Shown: positions 22,389 to 33,386, counted from the first letter of the stretch. The stretch is DNA of 64,000 bases from Ampullaceana balthica (GCA_944989445.1 CALYLW010001221.1:106836-170835); one strand, 5' to 3'. Notes: generated by a model not told the origin, from the sequence alone. Numbers and translations are program-made.

Positions 22389-23246
22389 TCAAACTAAATA
22401 TTCAGAACATTGATCTACGTTTCATAAGTATGTATTTTTAAAATCATTTTCGTTTCAGAAATAAGTGTAATGCCAAATACGTTTTAAGAAATGTGTAAAT
22501 AATTTCTACCATTTGTTTATTTCTTTAAAATAGTTTTTATAGGAGGTTTAAAAATTAATAATTTTCTTATTTTTATTAAAAAATTTCTGCAATATTAATG
22601 ATGAAAAAAATATTTTCAAATACTATTAAATCCTTGTTTGAATACATTTTCTTAGAATTTAAAAAAAAATAAATAATAAAAATGTGTTTGTTTCTTCCTA
22701 CTCCCCGTTTCCCTCATCGAAGCAGACGCTGCGCGCAACATAATTTGAACCGAGGAAGTAAGGACTTGGTGTGGAAAGGGTTAACAGACAAAACTGGTTG
22801 TATAAATTGTTTCAAAAACAAAATGTTTTAACGAGTAGAAAGAAAACGTCTTTAAAAATTCAATCATCATATGTACAAATACAACAGTTTGATCTAACTA
22901 AGGTAAACTAATGGTATATTATTGTATACCCAGACAGTTTATACCTTGGACCATTACAACATCAAAAATATTGGATCAGCATTCTTTAATCAAAATCGAA
23001 ACAGTTGCTTCACAGCTGGATGTTTTCTTTATCAACGGAAGAGAGTCAACGAACAAACAAAAGCTATAAGTACACAGTTTAACTAAGAGTGTGGTAAATA
23101 ATATGTAGGGGTGTAACAGGTGATCGCTTTGGGCATAACAAATTTTAGAATAACATGGTATTTAGATCTACCAATTTGTTAGATATCATGTAATAAGTCA
23201 TAGAGAGGAAGATGAAATAAATGCAAGGAGATTGGTGTTTACTCCG
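22389..23246. other. AT-rich, no gene seen
   Basis: A very AT-rich stretch at 22440-22690, then mixed DNA. No transposon or coding motif. Confidence 0.4.
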
Positions 23247-23530
23247 GGCTGTATGTGGCCTGCTGTATATGACCTGCTGTATATATCTGCTGTATGTGGC
23301 CTGCTGTATGTGGCCTGCTGTATGTAACAGAGGGGTAAGTGGCCTGCTTATGTGGCCTGGTGTATGTGGCCTGCTGTATGTGGCCTGCTGTATGTGGCCT
23401 GCTGTATGTGGCCTTCTGTATGTAACAGAGGGGAAGGTGGCCTGCTGTAGGTGGCCTGCTGTATGTGGCCTGCTGTATGTGACCTGCTGTATGTGGCCTG
23501 CTGTATGTTGCCTGTTGCATGTAACAGAGG
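23247..23530. repeat. minisatellite based on 14-bp CCTGCTGTATGTGG
   Basis: Tandem 14-bp units, interrupted three times by a GTAACAGAGGGG segment about 90-110 bp apart, so a longer composite period exists. Open frames on both strands, rich in C-x-W-P-A-V or SRPHTAGHIQQA, are products of the repeat. Confidence 0.9.
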
Positions 23531-24904
23531 GGTAGGTGAGTCAAAAGTCGGAGACCCAGAAAACGCCAGCCAGAGTGCCGGCCAGTCCTCATCAAATTAT
23601 TGCTTCTATCGAACTCCTGGCCAGATGGCATCCAGTCGTCACGTGATCAAACTGACCGCTCTAGCACGACGCCATCAACTGGACATCTGCCTAGCATCGC
23701 TTGTACAGCTAAGCTGTCTCTGGTTGGTCTAAAACATTGCCCGTCCACACGGCCAACTTCACTGCTGGCCAACACAGACGATGTTGGCGTTTATTTGCCC
23801 TGGGTTAGAGATTTCAGCCCCGAAATTCGTGACGTTGAGGTGCATCTGGTCACGTGGTGCACAACTGTGGCGGCTTGTTCTGCCAGTGACGTCTGGTGAG
23901 ATCCTAATACTTTGGTTATGTTTTAAGTGGTTATTTTGTGTCTACACTGCTTCAAGAGAAGCTCCAGCTGTTATGATGTTATGTTTTTAAAGACTTCGTT
24001 TCTGCTCCTTCTTAATCTTGTTTGTTCTTCGGCTTCGTTTTAGACTTATTTTTTAAGCAATTAAAATTCTGTTGTGATCTATTTTACTAATTTTAAAGTA
24101 GTTTTGAAAGAATTTTAAAAAAAATATTCTTTTAAATTAATAAATCCAACATTAAAAAAAATCGAAAAAATATTTTTACCATTTCTTTAATACATCACAA
24201 CAACAAAAAACAACTCTTCAACTTTTATGGAAAATTAAAAGTAAGTGGCCTCAGGGAAAAGTTAACGAACACGATACCCCACCCCCACCCCACCATTAAT
24301 CTGCACCCTGGCATGACCACCCTTCCACACCATCCCCTCCACGTCAAAGTTATGGGCCATAATGAATGTCCGCACCGAACCAATCAATAGCCACTGACAG
24401 TGACCATACAATTTAGAATCATCATCAAACACAAACTTAATATCCTTAACTGAAAGTGGGTAAAAAGCATTGATCAAAGTTTGAAAAAGTGAATAGTAAG
24501 TTTGCACTCTTCCATATTACGATGACATGGTACATTTACATTATCTTGTTTACACCAAATTAGCTTTCGTTCCGCTTCTTCCTGACACACATACGGGTTT
24601 TTAAGCATTCCTTTCATGTAGAAATAACTCGTTTTAACCCTTGAATTCCCAGCTCATATCCTTGCCACCACTTCCCCTTCTCTCAGTTATGATATGACAC
24701 GTCATTAATAGACGAATTGTGTCTAAATGTGTAGTGGTTGGAAACTCTCATCTAGTCAATGTTGAATTTTTCGTTTCAAATTGAAAATTGAAAATTGTGA
24801 CTTCAGTTGATAGAAATGAAAGCGAAACAATAATGTATTACAACACTTGGTTACACATAGGAATAAAAACAAATTTTGTGTTTAATACGTAAGAAAAATG
24901 TGTA
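23531..24904. other. single-copy stretch with unrecognised open frames
   Basis: 23540-23960 is a non-repetitive, CG-containing island with overlapping plus-strand frames (23600-23899 and others) that show no known domain. An 81-codon minus-strand frame at 24262-24507 is also unrecognised. The rest is AT-rich. Confidence 0.35.
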
Positions 24905-25010
24905 AAATCCTCCTTTCGCGCGTGGAATGGGTTGCGTGGAATGGGTTGCGTGGAATGGGTTGCCTGAACAAACCAGGAGACCCAACCATCAACATTCACA
25001 ATTCTAATAA
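24905..25010 (+). pseudogene. LINE 3' end, copy 3, left part
   Basis: The plus strand reads SSFRAWNGL with a 14-bp block (GCGTGGAATGGGTT) tandemly tripled at 24920-24962, then PEQTRRPNHQHSQF. It matches the LINE C-terminal block of copies 1 and 2. The coding sequence is then interrupted by the 21-bp array and appears to resume after it, at GGGATAA near 25391. Confidence 0.65.
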
Positions 25011-25388
25011 AAAGCTAGAGTAGATACAAACAAAGCTAGAGTAGATACAAACAAAGCTAGAGTAGATACAAACAAAGCTAGAGTAGATACAAACAAGGCT
25101 AGAGTAGATACAAACAAAGCTAGAGTAGATACAAACAAAGCTAGAGTAGATACAAACAAAGCTAGAGTAGATACAAACAAATCTAGAGTAGATACAAACA
25201 AGGCTAGAGTAGATACAAACAAAGCTAGAGTAGATACAAACAAAGCTAGAGTAGATACAAACAAAGCTAGAGTAGATACAAACAAGGCTAGAGTAGATAC
25301 AAACAAAGCTAGAGTAGATACAAACAAAGCTAAAGTAGATACAAACAAAGCTAGAGTAGATACAAACAAAGCTAGAGTAGATACAAAC
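25011..25388. repeat. minisatellite, 18 units of 21 bp, derived from LINE codons
   Basis: The length is exactly 18 x 21. The unit starts AAAGCTAGAGTAGATACAAA and in the plus frame reads KARVDTN, equivalent to the KxRLDxN end of the LINE protein (GKLDINHG in copy 2). The sequence after the last unit, GATACAAACGAGGGATAA, still aligns with GATATAAACCATGGATAA of copy 2. The 140-codon minus frame (FVSTLAL repeated) is an artefact. Confidence 0.9.
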
Positions 25389-26601
25389 GAGGGATAATTT
25401 GTTAAAAGTTGTTTAGACATATTCACTGATTTTGTGTGACCTGAAAAAAAATCATCTGTGCAGCAAACACGTTCGTCTCGTTTTACTGTGAAGCACAGAA
25501 TAAATCAGCTTGCTGATAACATTGCTGAAACTTTAATAGAGCGAATAAAAAAATGTGTGACATATAGTTTGGCACTAGATGAAAGTACAGATATAAGTGA
25601 CACTGCACAGTTGGTTGTCTTCGTACGAGGAGTAACTGAACATTTTGAAGGTATGGAAGAATTTTTGGACATGGCCAGTAAATCTTAGACAACCACTGGC
25701 CATGATATTAGTTTTAAATTTAATGAAAAATTTGAACTTGACCCTTCCAAACTATGTGGGTTGAACACTGATGGAGCAACCTCAATGACAGGAACAACCA
25801 ATGGATTCACTAGGACGTTTTTGGACACTATAAATGTTTGTGGTGAATCACTGCATCATCCACCAGGAAAACTTATGCACCAGAGTACTTGGTTTTAATG
25901 ATGCTATGAAAGATGTAGTACAGTGTGTGAATTTCATTAGGGCTAGAGGACTTAACCATCGACACTTTAAGTCATTTTTAGAAGAATTGTACTCTGATTA
26001 TCCTGATATTCTGTATTTCACTGCTGTTCTTTGGCTCAGTAGAGCTGCTACCTTGAAAAGGTTTTGGAATTTAAGAAAAGAAATTGAACAGTTCATGGAA
26101 CATAAGGAACAAGATGTTACCTATTTCAGCAATGAGGATTGGTTAAATGACCTTGCTTTTCTCACCGACATCATACAACATCTTGTTGAATTAAATGTAA
26201 AACTGTAAGGTAAACAGCAGTTGGTGAACAAGATGTATCAACACATTTCTTCATTTGAAAAGAAACTTAAACTTTTTAAGACACAGTTAAGTAGAATAAT
26301 ATTTTTCCAACTCTTGCTCTCATAACAGCAGAAATATCAGATTTGGATGGCTCCAAGTTGTGTACTGAATTTACAAAGAGATTTGAAGATTTCAGAGAAA
26401 ATGAAACAGATTTCAAACTGTTTTCTCAACCATTTGATGTTGTACCAGAGGACAGTCCTGAGAGCTGCCAAATGGAGCTGATAGATTTACAGTCTGATAT
26501 GGACTTGGGAAGAGCAGATGATAACATGGACTTGGTAACATTTTTCAAAGAGGATGTATGTGGGAAATTTCCAAATTTAGAGAAACATGCCAAAAAAACT
26601 A

Positions 26602-26679
26602 TTTCACTTTTTGGCAGCACATATTGCTGTGAGCGATTTGTTTCACTTTTTGGCAGCACATATTGCTGTGAGCGATTTG
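26602..26679 (+). repeat. 39-bp in-frame tandem duplication in the transposase
   Basis: The 13-codon block SLFGSTYCCERFV, which carries the conserved FGSTYxCE dimerisation motif, is present twice in perfect tandem (26602-26640 and 26641-26679). Confidence 0.9.
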
Positions 26680-26710
26680 TTTCCAGAATGAAATTTACAA
26701 AAAATAAATA

Positions 26711-28250
26711 CAGATGTCAGCTCACAGATGTCAGCTCACAGATGTCAGCTCACAGATGTCAGCTCACAGAAGTCAGCTCACAGATGTCAGCTCACAGAAG
26801 TCAGCTCACAGATGTCAGCTCACAGATGTCAGCTCACAGATGTCAGCTCACAGATGTCAGCTCACAGAAGTCAGCTCACAGATGTCAGCTCACAGAAGTC
26901 AGCTCACAGATGTCAGCTCACAGATGTCAGCTCACAGATGTCAGCTCACAGATGTCAGCTCACAGAAGTCAGCTCACAGATGACAGCTCACAGATGTCAG
27001 CTCACAGATGTCAGCTCACATATGTCAGCTCACAGATGTCAGCTCACAGATGTCAGCTCACAGAAGTCAGCTCACAGATGTCAGCTCACAGATGTCAGCT
27101 CACAGAAGTCAGCTCACAGATGTCAGCTCACAGATGTCAGCTCACAGATGTCAGCTCACAGATGTCAGCTCACAGAAGTCAGCTCACAGATGTCAGCTCA
27201 CAGAAGTCAGCTCACAGATGTCAGCTCACAGATGTCAGCTCACAGATGTCAGCTCACAGATGTCAGCTCACAGAAGTCAGCTCACAGATGTCAGCTCACA
27301 GATGTCAGCTCACAGATGTCAGCTCACAGAAGTCAGCTCACAGATGACAGCTCACAGATGTCAGCTCACAGATGTCAGCTCACAGATGTCAGCTCACAGA
27401 TGTCAGCTCACAGATGTCAGCTCACAGATGTCAGCTCACAAAAGTCAGCTCACAGATGTCAGCTCACAGATGTCAGCTCACAGATGTCAGCTCACAGATG
27501 TCAGCTCACAGATGTCAGCTCACAGATGTCAGCTCACAGATGTCAGCTCACAGAAGTCAGCTCACAGATGTCAGCTCACAGAAGTCAGCTCACAGATGAC
27601 AGCTCACAGATGTCAGCTCACAGATGTCAGCTCACAGATGTCAGCTCACAGATGTCAGCTCACAGATGTCAGCTCACAAAAGTCAGCTCACAGATGTCAG
27701 CTCACAGATGTCAGCTCACAGATGTCAGCTCACAGATGTCAGCTCACAGATGTCAGCTCACAGATGTCAGCTCACAGATGTCAGCTCACAGATGTCAGCT
27801 CACAGAAGTCAGCTCACAGATGTCAGCTCACAGAAGTCAGCTCACAGATGACAGCTCACAGATGTCAGCTCACAGATGTCAGCTCACAGATGTCAGCTCA
27901 CAGATGTCAGCTCACAGATGTCAGCTCACAAAAGTCAGCTCACAGATGTCAGCTCACAGATGTCAGCTCACAGATGTCAGCTCACAGATGTCAGCTCACA
28001 GATGTCAGCTCACAGATGTCAGCTCACAGATGTCAGCTCACAGAAGTCAGCTCACAGATGACAGCTCACAGATGTCAGCTCACAGATGTCAGCTCACATA
28101 TGTCAGCTCACAGATGTCAGCTCACAGATGTCAGCTCACAGAAGTCAGCTCACAGATGTCAGCTCACAGATGTCAGCTCACAGAAGTCAGCTCACAGATG
28201 TCAGCTCACAGATGTCAGCTCACAGATGTCAGCTCACAGATGTCAGCTCA
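26711..28250. repeat. minisatellite, 110 units of 14 bp, born inside a transposase gene
   Basis: The unit is CAGATGTCAGCTCA. The length 1540 bp is exactly 110 units, so no unit has an indel. Variants are CAGAAGTCAGCTCA (common), CAGATGACAGCTCA (brings a TGA in one frame), CAAAAGTCAGCTCA and CATATGTCAGCTCA. All three plus frames are largely open because 14 is not a multiple of 3, so the same 14-residue cycle (MSAHRCQLTDVSSQ) recurs in each frame. Apparent proteins of 334, 509 and 438 residues are therefore spurious. A longer 252-bp period is present from about 27341 to 28060. Confidence 0.97.
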
Positions 28251-28434
28251 CAGATGAACATTTGACAAGTCAACTTCATTTCTTTATTTTCAAATATATT
28301 TACAATTTGAGTGACTGTACTTAGGTAACTTTAATAAAGTTATCAAGAGTAAATTTTTTACGGGTTCTGGCCCTCGTCGTTGTTACAAAGTTCACATGTG
28401 GCCCAAAGTTGGAAAATGTTGCACACCCCTGTTC

Positions 28435-28948
28435 AAACACATCTGACCAACAAGATGGGCCATATGATTCTAACATATCTGCCAAAATGAATGTGCCATG
28501 TCAATCTAACATATCTCAACAAATGAATGTGCCATGTCATTCTAACATATCTCACCAAATGAATGTGCCATGGCATTCTAACATATCTCACCCAATGAAT
28601 GTGCCACAGGATACAAAAATATCTGACCAACTGCCTGTGCTATCCGATTCTAACATATCTGACCAACAAAATGTGCCTGAGATTCTAACACATCTAACCA
28701 ACAAAATGTGCCCTGGGATTCTTACATATCTAACCAACAAAATGTGCCCTGAGATTCTAACATATCTAACCAACAAAATGTGCCCTGAGATTCTAACACA
28801 TCTAACCAACAAAATGTGCCCTGAGATTCTAACATATCAAACCAACAAAATGTGCCCTGAGATTCTAACATATCAAACCAACAAAATGTGCCCTGAGATT
28901 CTAACATATCTAACCAACAAAATGTGCCATTAGATTCTAAAATATTTC
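28435..28948. repeat. minisatellite, about 14 units of 36 bp
   Basis: Units run GATTCTAACATATCTAACCA then ACAAAATGTGCCCTGA, with more divergent units at the left (CAAATGAATGTGCCATG). 36 is a multiple of three, which leaves long frames on both strands. The hAT right end lies directly before the first unit. Confidence 0.93.
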
Positions 28949-29194
28949 CCTTACAATCCTCTACCTCGAATCTGTTATCCTAAACTTTCTCGCGCTAAAG
29001 ACGAAGCTAGCTGTTTACATAATTATTTTTTTACAGGGGCGGCACCATTGTTAACCCTAAGTAACTCAGCAGTACACGCTAATTATTCGTGAACTCATAA
29101 AACATGTACGCTGTTGAAACAGCTGCTAACACCTCTGTAGACCACACGCACAGTCTTAACAAGGATCCTCAGACTAAGTTTTAAAAACCACCAT
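28949..29194. other. no gene seen
   Basis: Short single-copy spacer between arrays. Confidence 0.4.
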
Positions 29195-29293
29195 TTTTTC
29201 CTTTCACTGTCTTTCTTTCTTTCTTTCTCTCTTTTTTTATCTTCTTTTCTTTCTTACTTTCTTTCTTTCTTTCTTTTCTTCTTTCTTTCTTTT
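29195..29293. repeat. pyrimidine-rich (TTTC)n tract
   Basis: Imperfect CTTT repeats on the plus strand. Confidence 0.9.
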
Positions 29294-29370
29294 AATTTTG
29301 TAAATTATTTTTTCAAATGAACCGAATTTTAAAGATAAACGTATACACTGTAAATTACCATCACCTGCAA

Positions 29371-30018
29371 GTTAATATAAACTCTACGTACGGCCAAAGT
29401 AATATTAACTCTACGTACGGCCAAAGTAATATTAACTCTACGTACGGCCAAAGTAATATTAACTCTACGTACGGCCAAAGTAATATTAACTCTACGTACG
29501 GCCAAAGTAATATTAACTCTACGTACGGCCAAAGTAATATTAACTCTACGTACGGCCAAAGTTATATTAACTCTACGTACGGCCAAAGTTATATTAACTC
29601 TACGTACGGCCAAAGTTATATTAACTCTACGTACGGCCAAAGTAATATTAACTCTAAGTACGCCCAAATAATATTAACTCTACGTACGGCCAAAGTAATA
29701 TTAACTCTACGTACGGCCAAAGTAATATTAACTCTACGTACGGCCAAAGTAATATTAACTCTACGTACGGCCAAAGTAATATTAACTCTACGTACGGCCA
29801 AAGTAATATTAACTCTACGTACGGCCAAAGTAATATTAACTCTACGTACGGCCAAAGTAATATTAACTCTACCTACGGCTAAAGTAATATTAACTCTACG
29901 TACGGCCAAAGTAATATTAACTCTACGTACGGCCAAAGTAATATTAACTCTACGTACGGCTAAAGTAATACTAGCTCTGCGTACGGCCAAAGTAATATTA
30001 ACTCTACATACGGCCAAA
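29371..30018. repeat. minisatellite, 24 units of 27 bp
   Basis: Units run GTAATATTAACTCTACGTAC then GGCCAAA. The overall length is 24 x 27. The inner TACGTA palindrome and neighbouring CGG give two CG sites per unit. A small compensated change near 29655-29672 shifts the plus frame, which explains the change of repeat peptide from INSTYGQSN to ILTLRTAKV. Confidence 0.95.
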
Positions 30019-30711
30019 TTTAGCAATTGTTAGTTGTTTAAATATTATATTTTTTCACTTACAATATTATTAAAATCTCAAATCTAAGTCATGATAAGGA
30101 TCTTTGGTATATGCAAACCTTTCTTCTCAAAATTAAGATGAAGTTAGCTTTTGTTTGTCTAAAAACCTTTCCCGCCCACCCCCACCACAACCTCCTCATA
30201 AAAAAAGTAGTTGTTCGAGTTGTCTTCCGGTGATATGTTTTCCACCAACTTAACTCCCTTGTGTTTTGACGTTAAAATAAATATCTTAGTGCTTCCCTCC
30301 CATCATATCATAAAAGTGAAGTTCTTTGGTGCGGGAGTTGGAGAGGGGGTGAGGAGGAGGTAGCCGTGACACCTGAAACAGACCCTCCGAAATAAATCTT
30401 CCGACATTTATTATGTTCTTAGACTTTTATTTTGGTCAGGTGAGAGAGCGTCTCGTCTGCCTGTACCTGTGATCATCAGCAATGAGGCAGATGGAAGCCC
30501 TTCAGTCATGTCTTCAAATCGACTTGAAGAAGCCCATAAAGATCTCCCAAACTGATAACAGTCTAAAAAACTATTTTAAAAAAACGAAACAATTTTAATT
30601 TGCGAAGATGAAAACTTTCTTGAGAGTTGTAGATATTTTTGTTGACTTCTGTTTAAATTACTTTAACACTTAGCACTAGAAACTAATTCTCTACACTTTG
30701 GGTGGGCTATT
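30019..30711. other. no gene seen
   Basis: Mixed DNA with a purine-rich run at 30330-30362. Nothing recognisable. Confidence 0.4.
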
Positions 30712-30833
30712 GTTATGGGTCGGGGGCCACTTTATGGCTCGGGGACCACTTTATGGCTCGGGGGCCACTTTATGGCTCGGGGGCAACTTTATGGCTCGGG
30801 GGCCACTTTTTGGCTCGGGGGCCACTTTATGGT
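30712..30833. repeat. minisatellite, about 6 units of 19 bp
   Basis: Unit TTATGGCTCGGGGGCCACT, with small variants. Each unit has a G5 run. Confidence 0.9.
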
Positions 30834-30932
30834 AGGGGAGTTTAGCAGAGAAACGCACCGTTAAAAATTATTGTATACTTTAGATAACACTAATTTTCGC
30901 CTTTAAAGGGTTGTAGGTTATCATGAAACCTG

Positions 30933-31604
30933 CTGTTGTACAACTATCCTCAAGTATTGGCTGCCGTACAACTATCCTCAAGTATTGGCTGCCGTACCAC
31001 TATCCTCAAGTATTGGCTGTTGTACAACTATCCTCAAGTATTGGCTGTTGTACAACTATCCTCAAGTATTGGCTGTTGTACAACTATCCTCAAGTATTGT
31101 CTGTTGTACAACTATCCTCAAGTATTGGCTGCCGTACAACTATCCTCAAGTATTGGCTGTTGTACCACTATCCTCAAGTATTGGCTGTTGTACAACTATC
31201 CTCAAGTATTGGCTGTTGTACAACTATCCTCAAGTATTGGCTGTTGTACAACTATCCTCAAGTATTGGCTGTTGTACAACTATCCTCAAGTATTGGCTGC
31301 CGTACAACTATCCTCAAGTATTGGCTGCCGTACCACTATCCTCAAGTATTGGCTGTTGTACAACTATCCTCAAGTATTGGCTGTTGTACAACTATCCTCA
31401 AGTATTGACTGCCGTACAACTATCCTCAAGTATTGCCTGCCGTACCACTATCCTCAAGTATTGGCTGTTGTACAATTATCCTCAAGTATTGGCTGTTGTA
31501 CAACTATCCTCAAGTATTGGCTGTTGTACAACTATCCTCAAGTATTGGCTGCCATACCACTATCCTCAAGTATTGGCTGTTGTACCACTATCCTGAAGTA
31601 TGTG
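30933..31604. repeat. minisatellite, 24 units of 28 bp
   Basis: Units run CTGTTGTACAACTATCCTCA then AGTATTGG. The length is exactly 24 x 28. CTGCCGTAC and CTGTTGTAC variants, and GTACAAC and GTACCAC variants, are mixed. Three overlapping plus frames stay open because 28 cycles through all phases. These are not genes. Confidence 0.95.
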
Positions 31605-32760
31605 CTGCTTCGTAAATAATTTTTGCTTGTTCAATTTTATAACACAATCAGTGTGTAGCTTTGTTCTTGCGTTAGTCGTTATAAAGTTAGCTGCCAAAAT
31701 CACTTATGTTTTCTTTCGTGGTGTCGTCTCAGATTGTATTCCTTAACAATGGCAACGGTTTCATGACACACTTAACACACTGCTTTTTTTGCCTGGCTCA
31801 ACAAAGAATTATGTGAGAGTCCATTATTCAAGACCCATTTTCTGCTTTTTCTCCGGGTTAATTATCACACTTAAATTGGTATTAAATTTTTTTTTGCAAA
31901 GACAATTGAAATTAAACTGACTAACTGGAAAACTTCGTGTTAACTATTCCGGTGCATGCGCATTGACGTTGCCGATCTAAAGTTAAAAACTAGATGAACT
32001 TTCCGACGCGGAAACGAAGCCAATCTCAGTTCAAGGCAGGTTTTCCTAATGAATTGGCGGGCCACACAATACTTTGTTGCGCGCCGCATGTGGCCCGCGG
32101 GCCGCACTTCAACCATGCCAGTTAAAAACTTTTGTCTTTAAAAGCGTGTAATCTGCGATAAGTTTAAATGACTAAGATATCAGACGGATTATCCCAGGCT
32201 GGTCACGTCATATCTAGATTTCAAGCGCCCCGACATGCATGGGTCACAGTTGTGCATCTGTGCTCTTTGATATGCGCAAAGATTACAATTGTTAATACCG
32301 CAAATAACTAGTTTATCATATCGTCAACATATTGAAACATACATTTGAGTAAATTGCATTCTTGACCTCACCGCGATTGTTAAACGTAATAGAAAGAGAT
32401 TAGCTAAAGGTTCGCAAAGTTCAAAAGTTAATTAAAGGTGCAATCCTTACACGAACAAATGAAATGCCACGTGACTATCACGTGTGGTGAGACAAGCCCT
32501 CGATGCCCTTTCGATTTTCAGCCAATATGTTCACGAGTTTAAAAAATGGCGTTGAAATGAGTAAGTAATCGTGTGCGGGCGATTAGAGAAACAGGCACAG
32601 GTGAGAGGTTAACCTCAGACTCAAAAACTACACAGGTTCATTCTTGTACAAACTAGTTGTTAACATACACGCCCACTTTTTATGGTCGTAAAAATAGTCA
32701 ACTAGAGACGTGTGGATGGGTGTAAGCTGGAGATGAGTTTCTAGGACGAGCAGATAGGTG
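31605..32760. other. single-copy stretch, no gene seen
   Basis: Contains a hAT end remnant (32035-32121). 32150-32560 is a non-repetitive stretch with homeodomain-like motifs such as GGATTATCC. Regulatory function is not shown. Confidence 0.35.
32035..32121. mobile_element. hAT right-end remnant
   Basis: GCGGGCCACACAATACTTTG then GTTGCGCGCCGC and GTGGCCCGCGGGCCGC, ending CATGCCAG. These GCGGCCCGCGGGCC subterminal motifs are typical of GTF2IRD2-like hAT ends. No coding part was found nearby. Confidence 0.55.
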
Positions 32761-33044
32761 GATGCAGGGACGAGTTTTGTCTGGTGGATGCAGGAAAGAG
32801 TTTCGTCTGGTGGACGCAGGAAAGAGTTTTGTCTGGTGGATGCAGGGATGAGTTTTGTCTGGTGGATGCAGGGACGAGTTTTGTCTGGTGGATGCAGGAA
32901 AGAGTTTTGTCTGGTGGATGCAGGGATGAGTTTTGTCTGGTGGATGCAGGGACGAGTTTTGTCTGGTGGATGCAGGGATGAGTTTTGTCTGGTGGACGCA
33001 GGAAAGAGTTTTGTCTGGTGGATGCAGGAAAGAGCTTTATCTAG
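32761..33044. repeat. minisatellite, 11 units of 26 bp
   Basis: Units run GATGCAGGGACGAGTTTTGT then CTGGTG, with GGAAAGAG and GGGATGAG variants. Open frames on both strands arise from the repeat. Confidence 0.95.
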
Positions 33045-33386
33045 ACTACAAACACCATCAAGTATTGCCACCTATCCTGTCCCCTGTCCCCATTAACACA
33101 CCTCCTACAAACACCATCTCTGATTGCCATTCTTGGCCTCTGTTTACGTCTTAACAAACGCAATCTATGAATATTGATCACCAGAATATATCAATTGATA
33201 GAATCGATATCAGTCATCAAAGGCCAGCTTGCACTAATTATACATGCAGTTTGTTTCTTTTCTGTCAAAAGGAATCAGAAATTTGTAATCGCAGTTGTCG
33301 TAACACAGGGGGGCCGGTGTTTGTGACGTCATCCAGTGATACCTTTCTGTATCCGATATTCATTTTCCTAGCAGACATAATCATGA
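33045..33386. other. no gene seen
   Basis: Single-copy spacer. A 74-codon frame at 33167-33391 is unrecognised. Confidence 0.35.

Larger units (their letters stand above)
25440..28431 (+). pseudogene. hAT element, GTF2IRD2-like transposase, decayed and swollen by a minisatellite
   Basis: Plus-strand frames carry a clear GTF2IRD2/ZBED-like hAT transposase. A SLALDESTDISDTAQL block (about 25567-25611) corresponds to the first catalytic aspartate region. TTTGHDI and LNTDGATSMTGTTNGFTR-type blocks follow (25690-25815), then CIIHQENLCTRVLGFNDAMK from about 25849, and WLSRAATLKRFWNLRKEIEQ near 26031-26090. CQMELIDLQSDMDLG lies near 26467, and the dimerisation block SLFGSTYCCERFV is near 26608-26679. 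The final block KNKYRCQLTD is split from EHLTSQLHFF by 1.5 kb of 14-bp repeats. Stops at 25686 and 26206 and several frame shifts make it inactive. The right end, GCACACCCCTG at 28421-28431, is a normal hAT terminus. No left terminal repeat was found. Confidence 0.85.

Noticed and set aside
24262..24507. Minus-strand 81-codon frame as a cellular exon
   Set aside because: There is no domain, splice context or neighbouring exon to support it.
26343..28324. Open frames of 334, 509 and 438 residues on the plus strand
   Set aside because: They are readings of the 14-bp repeat in three phases. Only the first part of the first frame is real (decayed) transposase.
29317..30033. 238-codon open frame
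   Set aside because: A product of a 27-bp repeat. The minus strand is equally open.
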